64,000 nucleotides of DNA from Zoroaster sp. YZ-2022 (Eukaryota; Echinodermata; Asteroidea; Forcipulatida; Zoroasteridae). The DNA lies in contig CM055823.1 in NCBI GenBank assembly GCA_029582265.1, positions 7,390,761-7,454,760 on the forward strand, read 5' to 3'. The first letter of the stretch is position 1; the number at the start of each line of letters is the position of its first letter. Shown in pieces: positions 50,391-62,920 of this stretch. Made by a program: the position numbers and the translations under genes. The notes below the pieces were generated by a model. That model made no database searches. It was given only the letters and a program-made list of their open reading frames with translations, and was not told the origin of the DNA.

Positions 50391-50619
50391 AGGGAGGAGG
50401 GCCAAAGTCCTGGTATAGCCAAGCCTTTGAGAAGCCCGGCCAGGCCCAGGCTACCTGGCCTCCTAATCTGTCTTTTGTGAGTGGGCTAGGCCCTCCAGAA
50501 GCCCAGGTTATGTAGATTGGCAGGTACTGTATTGTTGCAGGATTAGGACTAAAAAAAAGACAGATTATAGCGGAGCTTCTCAAAGGCTTGGCTGTACCAC
50601 GAATTTGGCCCTCATCCCT
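50391..50619. mobile_element. Foldback MITE in VGLUT intron 2
   Basis: Arms agggaggagggccaaag, agccaagcctttgagaagc and gcttctcaaaggcttggct, tttggccctcatccct pair over about 45 bp. The centre is CAGG-rich. Non-coding. Confidence 0.85.
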
Positions 50620-50708
50620 AAAAGGAATGTACAACATCTTAATAGGTTTTTGAGAAAACAACGAAATACCGTAAAATGTCGTGTAATGTTACCTCCCCCC
50701 CAAAAAAA

Positions 50709-50717
50709 AAATAATAA

Positions 50718-50816
<99 letters not shown>

Positions 50817-50819
50817 ATA
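50709..50819 (+). repeat. (AAAT)n microsatellite
   Basis: About 27 near-perfect AAAT units in VGLUT intron 2; smaller AAAT tracts lie at 29958-29985, 44515-44547 and 51225-51245. Confidence 0.97.
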
Positions 50820-51245
50820 CTTTTTTTTACTTTTTTCAAGGAAAACTTTATTTCAAAATCCTTGAAGAATACAGTATATACAGAATTAAAAGAATTATAA
50901 TTAAATCAGAACTTGACAGTCAATTTATGAAATCAATATACATGAATTATAATTAAATAAATCAGTGTAATAATTGAAACATTAAATAGCAATCAGCATG
51001 AATCAGTAATAATTAAGCGGGGAAGGTGAGGACTTAGGGAAGGGAGGGAAGGGGAAAGAGGAGTGGGGCCCACTGGCGTCTGGATGTGGGCACCTCGTGC
51101 CCACTGTCAGTAGGCCCCTGTTGGGAAAAAGTCAGGCCACCGGGGTGGGCGGTGAAAAGACACCACGTCCCGCCAAGGAGGGGCGGCGACTACCCGCGCC
51201 TCGGTGACCTGAGGAGGGAGGGAATAAATAAATAAATAAATAACA
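50820..51245 (-). mobile_element. GC-rich segment with (AAAT)n borders, possible retroelement piece
   Basis: 51005-51220 is unusually GC-rich (gtgggcacctcgtgcccact, gaggggcggcgactacccgc) inside AT-rich intron and ends in an (AAAT)n tract. No recognisable protein; class inferred only from the tail. Confidence 0.35.
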
Positions 51246-52066
51246 AATAACAAATAAATATAAATATATAAAAATACTGGCCAGCAACGTAATGGTAATT
51301 CGACATAACAATGCCCACTTTCTGTAATTTATCGGAATGATTGACACGTGTACAAACTTTACAGTATGTTATTTTTATTTCAGATTATAATTCGATAATA
51401 AGTGAATAACAGTTTGTCGCACGGTTTTGGGCGTGGTCACGGGCGATAAGGACTGAGCCGTAGTCGAGGTCCTCATCGCCCGTGAATACGCCCATAACCC
51501 GTCGTTAACATGCGGTAAAGACCAAGCATGAACAAACAATCACTGGCTGGACTTACTATGAGACACCAATGGAATGACCTCGCATTCAGTGTTATACTAG
51601 AGATCCGCAGCCGATTCAAATTAATTTGTGTTCCTTGACGTACATAGTTTGTAAGCATGTGTTAAACGTTACAGAGGATGAGAAGCTTTTGAATGTCAAG
51701 CAAATATCTGGACATGTTACTATTGTAATGAAAATGTCTAACCGTGTATTCACTACAGATACGCTGGTTCATAATATCAGTTATACACAATGGATGAAAG
51801 AAGATTCTTGTGAATGCCATTCTCATTCACCAAGGTGAAGGTACAAAACATTCGATTAAAACCAATTTTTGTTGCAATTTATACTAAAGAATTGTCCATG
51901 TTGTGTATTCAACGGAATACAAGTTAGCATTTAGAAACTGTCGGAGGTCATGATGGTTGGCATGTTATAGGGATATTGTGCCAGGCTGCCGAACGTGACT
52001 TGCAACGGGAATACAGTCTCTCAAATCATTACGTGGTTGATTTGTTCTCATTTGAATTTGTTTCAG

Positions 52067-52181
52067 GATATTCTGTATCGCTATATTCTTGTCGTCCATT
52101 TTAAATCTGTTTATACCTGTGGCGTGTCACGTGCACTACTCCATGGTCATTGTTATCCGTGTAATGCAAGGATTAATAGAG
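52067..52181 (+). CDS. VGLUT exon C: TM3-TM4
   Basis: Short exon that is easily missed because its other frames are open. The acceptor is tttgtttcag ending at 52066 and the donor is gag|gtgagt at 52182. Joining its first base to exon B completes AGG (R134). Residues 135-172 then read IFCIAIFLSSILNLFIP, then VACHVHYSMVIVIRVMQGLIE. This aligns with the VGLUT segment that ends (L/I)NxxIP...VHY...RxxQGLxE. R165 and E172 match the TM4 Arg and Glu conserved in VGLUTs. Phase 2 in and phase 0 out fit both neighbours exactly. Confidence 0.9.
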
Positions 52182-52359
52182 GTGAGTGAATTAACGTTTA
52201 AAGTGAAGGTTTCATGTCAAGTCTGTCATGTCCTGACTCATTAAGCCGTGTATATATCATATTATACAGTCAGTCTCAGACTAATCAGACCGGTGTTTAT
52301 TTTCGGTTTCATTGGCATGATCGACTGAGGATATGTTTATTCTCCATGGATGGGATGCC

Positions 52360-52533
52360 AGTCCATCGCAGGTTTACGTCCCCAGCTTTTAGGGACACCA
52401 GTGTAACGCAGGTTACTTCCCAGCTACGGCTGGTACCCATTTATACTCCCTGCTCAAGGACACAATCACCATGGTCGCTGCCAGGATTCAAACCCACATT
52501 CTGACGATCCAGTATTCAAAACACCATGACACC
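52360..52533 (-). mobile_element. Decayed tRNA-like SINE (type B-like head)
   Basis: The minus-strand B box is degraded (ggattcaaacccac). ctcaaggacaca and ggtacccatttatactcc link it to the SINE bodies. Diverged and truncated. Confidence 0.6.
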
Positions 52534-52595
52534 CACCCCCCCACACTTAAATGGAATGTACAGACGATGTTACCTGTGGCGTAGCCTGAATATCA

Positions 52596-52881
52596 GGGCT
52601 GCGTTCCGCTTGCGCGAATCTATCGCAAACGTTCGCGCGAACGTTTGGGGACGGATGGGTCAAAGTGGAACCGATTGTGAGCGCAACGTTCGCACAACGT
52701 TCGCACAACGTTCGCACAACGTTCGCACAACGTTCGCACAACGTTCGCACAACGTTCGCACAACCGCAAACACATCAAAACTACGTTGGCCAACGTTCGC
52801 CAACGTTGGCGGCGCACAATTGGTTCCACTCGAAATTGTTTGCAAACGTTGGCGAACGGTTTGCAACGTTCGCGCAAACGG
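52596..52881. mobile_element. CpG-rich inverted-repeat element, copy 1 with 11-bp expansion
   Basis: Starts ggctgcgttccgcttgcgcg and ends with the inverted counterpart gcaacgttcgcgcaaacgga, degraded beyond. Inside, aacgttcgcac is repeated seven times (52685-52761), whereas copy 2 has a single unit. Strikingly rich in AACGTT and CpG against an AT-rich background. Confidence 0.85.
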
Positions 52882-53158
52882 ATGTCACGCTTTGAGCAAG
52901 AGGCGCGTGAATTAACCAGATCCTGGCCGTGCAGCCGCCATATTTTCCCCCGATGCTCAACTTTGACCTTGGTTGGTATCTGGCGCGCGCAAGCCTCGAA
53001 GCTTGACGTCAGATCTTCAGCACAACGCGTTAACGTATGCAATGAAATCCTTTGAGTAGTACGCCAGAGCCTGTCTATATCCTTGATAGAATATAGGCAG
53101 GGGGCCAGTCTACCTGTGGCGCGGCCACGTTGCCGGGCGGTATGCGCGCTCACCCTGG

Positions 53159-53373
53159 GCTGCGTTCCGCCTGCGCGAATGTATCGCAAACGTTCGCGCG
53201 AACGTTTGGGGACGGATGGGTCAAAGTGGAACCGATTGTGAGCGCAACGTTCGCACAACCGCAAACACATCAAAACTACGTTCGCCAACGTTAGTGGCGC
53301 ACAATTGGTTCCACTTGAAATTGTTTGCAAACGTTGGCGAACGGTTTGCAACATTCGCGCAAGCGGAACGCAC
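53159..53373. mobile_element. CpG-rich inverted-repeat element, copy 2
   Basis: About 215 bp with inverted ends gctgcgttccgcctgcgcga and tcgcgcaagcggaacgcacc. Collinear with copy 1 except for the 11-bp array. Both copies are preceded by a tacctgtggcg motif some distance upstream. Confidence 0.85.
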
Positions 53374-53777
53374 CTTTTGGTTTAGACGTAACGTCACAGG
53401 ACACATCGTCTCATTGATCTCCATCGATCTCCACCCATCCTGTTCGTAAGTCGATACATAACACGCGCGCGCATTGGTAATTGTGCGCATTCTTTTGACT
53501 ACTTCCGGTTCCAAAGCTGGAATACCGCTGTGTGTAATTTAACCTAAATTCCTTGATTGTAACGTTCAAAAGAGTCTTAATGCAAGTCCCACGCTTTCTA
53601 ATTTGCGTAAATCATTGTGTAAATCCTTAAAGAAAAGGGTGGTCATCAATGCATTTCGAATGGGTTTCTGATGATCGTTGGAACCAGCATGTGCGAAGTG
53701 GGCGTGGTTTTTGTTGGAATTATGTCACACTTCCTCATCGTCATCATCGACACTGTTCGTCTTTCGACATGGCGCCC

Positions 53778-54180
53778 TCAATAATTGTGTTCCAATGGTT
53801 TATCGCCTATTCTTGAGCCAATGCTAAGGTTTCGTTCAAGTCTCTGAGTTATTTTTGTATTAGAGGTACCCAGGTTGTTTTTGGTTTTCCTTTTGGCTTG
53901 TTTTACACATCTGAGGTATTCTTGTAAGGCTTTCCGAGCTGGTGTGTCTTCAGGTAGTCTCAAAAGGTGACCTAGCCAAGATAATCGCCTTTTCTTGATC
54001 TTCTGGCTCCATCGGATTTATTTTGTCTTTGTGTATAAGTCTTCATTTGATATCTTTTGGGGCCATCTTATGTCAAGAACTTTGCGCAGCAGGGACCTCT
54101 GGAAGGAGTCGATTTTTTGTTCGAGGTTTTTTGTGATTGTCCATAGTTCGCTGTTGTATAGAATAGAATAGACGATTTGA
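53778..54180 (-). pseudogene. LINE reverse-transcriptase C-terminal relic
   Basis: Read on the minus strand from 54180 down to 53778, one frame gives SILYNSELWTITKNLEQKID, FQRSLLRKVLDIRWPQKIS, an in-frame TAA at 54018-54020, then KKRRLSWLGHLLRLPEDTP and ARKALQEYL, ending at a stop. The pattern Y-x-x-E-x-WT...LRxxLxIxW...RRLxWLGHxLRxP is the conserved segment downstream of the reverse-transcriptase fingers and palm in many endonuclease-type LINEs. The endonuclease and the catalytic RT core (YxDD) are absent, so the copy is 5'-truncated, as LINE insertions usually are, and it is dead. The clade cannot be assigned safely. It lies immediately beside a mariner-type palindrome, within intron 3 of the transporter gene and antisense to it. 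Confidence 0.85.
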
Positions 54181-54283
54181 CCTATGACGTAATGCCTAAA
54201 CCGAAACAGGATGCGCGCGCATAGCGTCGGGCCGAAAAAACACTGTTTTGGTAAAGGCGTGACGACACAGGTCATATCGTCTA

Positions 54284-54530
54284 CAGTATGTCCCCAAAAA
54301 AGTGTCACTCTAACTATTTCTGAAAATATACCAAAACCACGAAATAAATGTTGGAACTTTTTCAATTGCACAGATAGTCCTAATCCTTTATGTGAGAAAT
54401 TACATAAAACTCACAGGTGTTTAGGCCAAGGATTAGGAGTATCTGTGCAATTGAAAAAGTTCCAAAATGTATTTCGGGGTTTTGGTATATTTTCAGAAAT
54501 AGTTAGTGACACTTTTTTTGGGACATACTG
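54284..54530. mobile_element. Mariner-type foldback MITE with TA target duplication
   Basis: 247 bp that is almost entirely two inverted arms of about 100 bp. Ends CAGTATGTCCC and GGGACATACTG are flanked by TA at 54282-54283 and 54531-54532. TA duplication and size fit Tc1/mariner-derived MITEs. No transposase. Confidence 0.93.
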
Positions 54531-54951
54531 TATAGCACTGGTAAGGTTGGTAACTGCTTGCAATAAATAAGGTAAATTGAATCAAGATAAAACACTTGGA
54601 ACATCTTAACCACTATCGGCTTCGAACACTGATATACCAATTGTCTCAAATAGCTCGACTGTTGTGTTTCTTTTGTATGTGCATTCATAATTTAAATGTT
54701 AACTGGCGGTGAAAAACTACATTTTTCACGTAGAAAATCACACAAAAACATGTATGACCATAAAGCAGGTATAAACATTCACTACTATAAGTTTCATGTG
54801 ATTGTGTCACTAAGAATAAAACAGTAAAAATGCTGGAATTTCCGGATGTTTGATACCATCAGCAACTTAACACCATATAAATTTATGTAAACATTTTGGG
54901 TTTTCTCACCAATAGTATAAATCACCATAGGGACACGAAGCAACCTCATTA

Positions 54952-55227
54952 GAGTGCCATAGTCGAGTGGAGTGCCAGCGGTTTAATAATGCATCGGATT
55001 TGTGTTCTGATGGCTGAGTCGTCAGAATGTGGGTTCGAATCCCAATCGCGACCGTGGTGCTTGTGTCCTTGAGCAAGACACTTTACCATAATTGCTTCTC
55101 TCCACCCAGGGGTAAATGGGTACCTGTGAGGGCAGATTTGGTTGTTGTGTTTGATTAGCCCTATATGCGCTGTAATGGCAGCAATTGAGCTGTATACTCC
55201 CAGGGAGCTGAGATGGCTTCAGGAATG
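54952..55227 (+). mobile_element. tRNA-derived SINE, head type B, 3' end replaced by GAT array
   Basis: The head carries a 20-bp disruption (gagtggagtgccagcgg). The body reads normally to caggaatgatt, where the sequence passes directly into (GAT)n. The final part of the SINE (taatgcgccttgagc to the tail) is missing, so the array nucleated at the gatttatga site inside the body. Confidence 0.88.
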
Positions 55228-57352
<2,125 letters not shown>

Positions 57353-57395
57353 TACAAGATAAACCCAGTCTGAATACAAAATAATTCAAACTACT

Positions 57396-57534
57396 TTAAA
57401 GGGATAACATCATATTACCGTTACTGTTACATAAATGAGCCAGTAATTTTAAGTAATTTGTGTGTATCACTAGGGCATCGATTCCATGCCTTGTTGAAAG
57501 GCAGCTCTGATCGTGATGATAGTGTCCCTTTAAG
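57396..57534 (+). mobile_element. MITE family 1, internally deleted
   Basis: Both termini are present (ttaaagggat, gtgtccctttaag) but the left interior is missing. It begins 44 bp after the GAT array. Confidence 0.8.
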
Positions 57535-58723
57535 AATAGAGAAAACTCACACTTCGTTTCACTTTGGTTGAAGCTTGTAATAATTAGGTTCCTGAAGTCC
57601 CATCGTCTTGTAAACTCTTTGTATACGGTAGCATCTGGATGTCAACCAGTAGGTTATGTGCCCCGTAAGTGTGTTGAGCATGCCAACAATGGTAGAGAAA
57701 TAAACCAGGGAATGATGTACTTTCTAATGACGTTTGTGTTCAGGTCCTCAGGGAGCATGACAGAAGCATGACCACAGAATGAAAAGACTGAATTGCCTGT
57801 CTCCTCGCAGTGATTAACTTTGCGATTGTTTTTTTTGTTGGACTCCGAGTGTTTGTTTTAAGTGTGAAATGAAATGCAACTAAATTTACTCCAGGGTACA
57901 GACTTTTAATTAATGGCTCAGTCCAATGTTATTGCACTGCTGAGAGCAGCTGTGGGCCTGTCTGAGATTGAGGTAATGTCTCCCCCAAGAAAATAACAAA
58001 TCTCTCTTGGGCAATTAGAGAGATTGCTTGGACCATTCTAATACATTCACTCCGGTTTGTTTTAAGACCATGCCACGACTAAAGCTTTCAAAACATTTTA
58101 AACCGTATATCCATAACTGTTCATTGTATTTAACTGCTATTAAAAACAAAACAATATGCAGCAATCACACAGTCAGTGTTAATCTGGACTCTCTGATGTT
58201 TACTTAAGAAGAGTAAACCATTGGTTATTACCAGAGACTAAGTTAATTTTTATTTGAAAGGTTACTTAGTTGTAAATAAACTTACCTGTGCAAGTTTCAG
58301 GACAACGAGTGCTTAAGTCGCTGAGAAAAATACCATTAAAACCATGTTTTTCTCATGTCAATAGAGGGCAGTGTTCATATTCAACGTGCAACCAAATCCT
58401 AGGGAAAATTGTGCTAAAGGAGGACAAAAGAATGAATATTTTGGTAGTTGTTAAATTATGAAACGACAAAAGTAAGCAGAGATGCCAACATTTACGATTT
58501 GGGCGTAATTTTTACGATTTATTGAGTCCAATTACGATTGTACGATCCTTGTATCAAATTTTACGATTTATAAAAATGTAAAGCCTCGAGTGTGAGGTTT
58601 GAAAAGGGGGTAATTTGGGTTTTCGTGTCCGAGGCGGATGCAACGTGGCGAATTACTCTTTTTCAATTTGTAATGTTGGCATGTAATTTGGGTCAACCTT
58701 GTATTTATTATGATTGTTTTCAG

Positions 58724-58811
58724 GGCGTCGAGTATCCGGCCTGCCACGGAATGTGGAGTAATTGGGCGCCTCCGCTAGAAAGAAGTATGTTGGCAACCAT
58801 CGCTTTCTCAG
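58724..58811 (+). CDS. VGLUT exon D: TM4-TM5 linker
   Basis: Encodes residues 173-201 plus one base. The acceptor is ttgttttcag and the donor is tcag|gtaaag (phase 1). The peptide [14 protein letters not shown] followed by [16 protein letters not shown] is the SLC17 signature loop, containing PACHG (H180) and the WAPPLERS motif. It follows a 6.5-kb intron loaded with repeats. Confidence 0.93.
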
Positions 58812-59077
58812 GTAAAGCCTTAATGTTTAGTCTTTTGCCTTGTTAAATTCCTCGCTTTCTTTGTTGTTCAATTTATGTGGTCGGGTGCAGGGCCAGATCC
58901 AAGATCAGGAGGGGGTGACACAGCCAAGAAAAGACACAGCCAAATAAAGGAGGGCACGCGACAAAATAGATGCGTAATTAACACACGTGGCGAACACAGC
59001 AGAGCACACCCCCACCTGACCCTTTGATCCACCAGGGTACATTTGCACAAAAGCAGTTTGCTTGATCTGAACAGTTA

Positions 59078-59310
59078 ATAATAATAACAACTGGATTTAT
59101 AGATCGCCAAATACAAGGCGGTTTTACATTATTAACCCTGGTCATTGGGCCAATATCAATCCTTAAACTTTCTCAGCTCCCTGGGGAGTATACAGCCCTG
59201 AGCTATACCGTAGCGCATCGGAAGCTTTTTCAACCACAATGTCAACCTCTACCATCGCAGGTACCCATTTATACTCTTGGGTAAAGAGGAGCACTGTACA
59301 GTGAACTGTC
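59078..59310 (-). mobile_element. Second, related SINE family, truncated
   Basis: Minus strand. It has an aataataataac tail, then ctggatttatagatcgcc, ctcagctccctggggagtat and caggtacccatttatactc. It shares the central block and the 'wrapped' layout of the main SINE but has a different 3' end. It stops at gaactgtctta, where another SINE fragment begins, so the tRNA-like head is missing. Confidence 0.75.
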
Positions 59311-59605
59311 TTATTATTACCCCTACTCATCAGGCTCATAAATCATTCCTGAAACCATCTCAGCTCCCTGGGGTGTATACTGCTCAATTGCTGCCATTAC
59401 AGCGCATATAGAGCTAATCAAACACAACAACCAACTCTGCCCTCACGTACCCATTTACCCCCTGGGTGGAGAGAAGCAATTATGGTAAAGTGTCTTGCTC
59501 AAGGACACAGTACTATGGGCGTGGCCAGGATTCGAACCCACATTCTGACGACTCAGCCATCAGAACGCAAGTCTGGGGCGCGAGACCGCTCGGCCATGGC
59601 ACTCC
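59311..59605 (-). mobile_element. tRNA-derived SINE, head type B, tail-truncated
   Basis: Minus-strand copy starting inside the body at ttattacccctactcat and ending with the head (tcggccatggcactcc). The terminal gcgctatataag segment and the tail are lost at the junction with the preceding SINE fragment. Confidence 0.85.
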
Positions 59606-59850
59606 GTGTTCTGTTGTTATACAGTCATACCTTAACCTTGTTCAAGTCAACACACCAGTTGGTAGAGCTCGGTAACAGTATTATGATGGTCACAGGTTCA
59701 AATCCCATTTAAGTTCTTTGTTCATTCAGAAATCAATTTCCGTTTTCTGTTTTGGAGTAATAACATATATCACATTGAATATCCAATTGTGTTGGCTTTA
59801 AGAAAGGACTGGGCCTATTATTATTAATTAGTATTTGAGGATTTAGGATA

Positions 59851-60251
59851 TGGAGTGCCATGGTCGAGCGGTTTAGTGCATCGGATTTGTGTTCTGATGG
59901 CTGAGTCGTCAGAATGTGGGTTCGAATCCCAACCGCGACCATGATGCTTGTGTCCTTGAGCAAGACGCTTTACCATAATTGCTTCTCTCCACCCAGGGGT
60001 AAATGGATATCTGTGAGAGCAGAGTTGGTTCTTGTGTTTGATTAGCACTGTAATGGCAGCAATTGAGCTGTATACTCCCCAGGGAGCTGAGATGGTTTCA
60101 GGAATGATTTATGAGCCTGATGAGCAGGGGTAATAATATAATGCGCCTTGAGCACCAATTTGGTGGATACGTGCGCTATATAAGTCCACATGATTATGGT
60201 TATGGTTATGGTTATGGTTATGGTTATGGTTATGGTTATGGTTATGATTAT
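59851..60251 (+). mobile_element. tRNA-derived SINE, head type B, with (TTATGG)n tail
   Basis: Full-length type B copy ending gcgctatataagtccac at about 60188. A hexanucleotide tract (ggttat, about nine units, 60195-60245) follows in place of (ATT)n. The tract ends about 40 bp before the exon E acceptor. Confidence 0.9.
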
Positions 60252-60293
60252 TTGATAATAAATAACTATATCGCTGTATTTCCAATCCCCCAG

Positions 60294-60380
60294 GTTCATA
60301 TGCTGGTGCTGTTTTTGGCATGCCTGTTGCTGGGGTATTAACCGAGTATGCAGGTTGGCCAAGTGTCTTCTATGTATTCG
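60294..60380 (+). CDS. VGLUT exon E: TM5
   Basis: Encodes codons 202-230 plus one base. The acceptor is atcccccag and the donor is ttcg|gtaagt (phase 1). The peptide [15 protein letters not shown] followed by [14 protein letters not shown] matches the family's SYAGAV-x-x-MP-x-AG...W-S-VFY pattern. The SINE in the preceding intron, with its (TTATGG)n tail, ends only about 40 bp before this acceptor. Confidence 0.93.
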
Positions 60381-60970
60381 GTAAGTAGTTTGACTTATCC
60401 ACATCTCACTGAAGAGACTGTTCACCTTAAAGACATATCGCCCGTGTTTGGTTAAGACGACCCACAAAATGAAATGTATAAAGCGAACGAATTTTGAAAT
60501 ATGACATCGATGTTAAACGAAACAAAACATGGAGAGCCACTATATTGTGATTTGGTTGGCATTTTGGTAATCCTACAGGGGTGCTGTCAACATTTTGTCA
60601 TGTTTACCTTATTTTCATCATGTATATGTATTTTATATTTTTCTCTAATTGTTTTTTTACCATAATTGTGTTTGTGATTGTTTCTGCCCTGTGAAATAAT
60701 AAATGAAATGAAATGAAATGAAACAATTATGAAATAATAATATAATCTAAACAACTTCTTTAACCTCTTTTTTACCGTCAAATCCCTTATACACTGATAT
60801 ACCCTAATATTTTCTAGATAATAAATTATATGATAATGATCATGAATGATAATCTGGTAATTACCATTTTTTTAATGAACACATTTTTTGTGTATCGTCA
60901 TGTAAATCTCCTCTTAGTAATTGACGATAACTTCCATGTAAATTATAGCAAGTGTCCTTATTTGTTTCAG
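60381..60970 (+). other. VGLUT intron 5
   Basis: 590-bp GT-AG intron. At 60600-60725 there is a T-rich segment ending in aataaatgaaatg and an (AAATG)n tail, typical of a non-LTR retrotransposon 3' end. Otherwise featureless. Confidence 0.8.
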
Positions 60971-61110
60971 GTTGTTGTGGTATCGTATGGTTCTTTGTTT
61001 TCATGTACTTCATTTATGAAAAGCCAAGCATTCACCCCACAATAACTCCAGAGGAGAGAACCTATATTGAAGAAAGTATTGGCGAAACCATGTCTATGGT
61101 TCCGCATAAG
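60971..61110 (+). CDS. VGLUT exon F: TM6 and start of central cytosolic loop
   Basis: Encodes residues 231-277. The acceptor is ttgtttcag and the donor is aag|gtaaat (phase 0). The peptide CCGIVWFFVFMYFIYEKPS runs into IHPTITPEERTYIEESIGE. This is TM6 followed by the highly conserved HPTIT-x-EER-x-YIEESIGE loop of VGLUTs. The next family exon (TM7, usually beginning with a P-W...F-x-S-MP motif) was not found before 64000. Confidence 0.93.
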
Positions 61111-61399
61111 GTAAATATCAATTTCTGATCTGCCTGATAAATGCTACAGATAAAATGGTGTTACAACGTTTTGGTAGTTCTTTTTCTGATGTTGTTTTGT
61201 TCAGTTCGGTGTCGTGCTATGCTGTTTAAAACAAAATAGGCAGATATCATATACCTGCTGTAGATGTAAATAAGTCCAGCATTGCAAATACAACTATGAA
61301 CAAGCATTCAAAATTTTGTTCGTGAAAAGATTCAGTGGAGCAAGGAGGTTTAACAGCTTTTGTTGTTTTCTAAAAAAATAATAATAAAAAATAAAAAAA

Positions 61400-61533
61400 T
61401 AAAAATAAATAAAAACGTGAACATCTATTGTGATAAAACTTTCAAAGGTCAGTTTTATAATTATTTTTCTTGTAAACTTGAGGGTTGGCATGATGGTACG
61501 TTACCCAAAACCAATGTTGAACTTTCCCTTTAA
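61400..61533 (+). mobile_element. MITE family 2, right-end fragment
   Basis: Contains tgtgataaaactttcaaagg and ends accaatgttgaactttccct-ttaa, matching the right part of the copy at 35977. Confidence 0.65.
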
Positions 61534-61568
61534 AGAGCTACTCTAACTTTTGTCATGATTTCAGAAAA

Positions 61569-62920
61569 GCCTAAAGGCCTTGTCACACGGGGCAATTTTT
61601 AAGGTAACCATGTTGCTGGCAATTTTACCCGGGCAAGTCGGGGCAACGTTTGTTGAGTCAAATTGCATGTCAGATGCAGCCATTTCAAAGCAACATGTGT
61701 AATCCTGATTGCATGTTACCATGATGCAACTAAAATATCCCATCATAATTTAAAATGCATTGGTCATGTTTATAGTAATTGTCCATATTAATACAAAATA
61801 ATTAAGTAATAAAAGGGTGATTCATTAACCTTAACCACCCTAAATCCATCACTTTTTTGGAAACAATTCAGCGCTGTTGGAAACTGGTACTTTCACCTCT
61901 TCAAATGGGGCAAAATTACTACCTTGCAAGAAGTACAGGCCATAAGTGCAGAATATGAAAGATCAACGAAAATGCATGGTGCATTTTGAAGATAAGGGCA
62001 TGTTTCCAAAAGTGCACTGATGGATTTTGGAGGATTCAGGAAGGTTCCTAGCCAGAGTACCTAGGGGGTTAGTGTTAATGGTGACAAATACAATTTTAAG
62101 GTTTCTTTCAGGGGTGCTCTTTTTGAAAAAACTTTTAAAATAGATCAAATTTTAATAACTGTTATTTCCAGTTGCATAAAATATAATTTTAATTTTAAAA
62201 TATATTAGAACAAATTTTAAAATATATTAGAACAAATTTTAAAATATATTAAAACAATTTTTTTTATCAACATGACAAAGCTAGCTGATCCAGTGGCAGC
62301 TTTTGTTTGTCCATAAAATGAAAAAGGTCATTAGCCCCTGACGCTTTTCAACTAGACAAAAACAAAATGAAAATAAAAGTATCATCAATTGCACAATTTA
62401 TTGAGTGCTCTTGTGTGCACTTATATCCACGAAACCATACTTCCACTCAAGAACAAAAATGGCAACATTTACACACCAAAACGCCATGTTTTCCTAAAGG
62501 GGAGTTCCAACATTTGTAATGTTGGCAAAAGAGCTTCCACGAGTATGCTTACTCTTTTTGGATAAACATATATACATAACAGCAAAAGAAACGTCACTCC
62601 CTAAATTTTGATAAGTCTGAGAACGTGTTTAGCTTATGTGTCCTCAGACGTCATGCATGACGAATTTTGAGGTCAACCAAATTTTCCACATTGTGTTCGT
62701 GTTACACTCCATACTCATAATATTCTTCATTAAACAAATTATATTAATTATAAAATGAAAATAATAAATATTTTTTTCTTTTGCTGTTATGTATACATTA
62801 TATATTTCCACTAGATTGAGCGATATGCTACACAAGGCGGTCTCCGAGCAATAACATTGCCAGTAACTTTTATTGCCTGAAAATTGCCCGAAAATTGGCC
62901 CGTGTGACAAGACCTTTAGG
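61569..62920. mobile_element. 1.35-kb inverted-repeat element in VGLUT intron 6
   Basis: Left end cctaaaggccttgtcacacg-gggcaattttt, right end ggcccgtgtgacaagacctt-tagg, mutually inverted over about 25-30 bp. The interior is AT-rich with a three-fold 22-23-bp tandem (62193-62262) and no transposase-like ORF. Confidence 0.75.

Larger units (their letters stand above)
49969..52066 (+). other. VGLUT intron 2
   Basis: 2098-bp GT-AG intron containing a foldback MITE (50391-50619), a long (AAAT)n tract (50709-50819) and a GC-rich putative retroelement segment (about 50820-51260). No coding potential was seen in 51260-52060. Confidence 0.85.
58812..60293 (+). other. VGLUT intron 4
   Basis: 1482-bp GT-AG intron. 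It carries two truncated minus-strand SINEs joined end to end (59078-59605) and one plus-strand SINE (59851-60251). No coding content. Confidence 0.85.

Noticed and set aside
53216..53514. Open frames over the CpG-rich element
   Set aside because: Explained by the low stop-codon density of GC-rich palindromic repeats; no protein similarity recognised.
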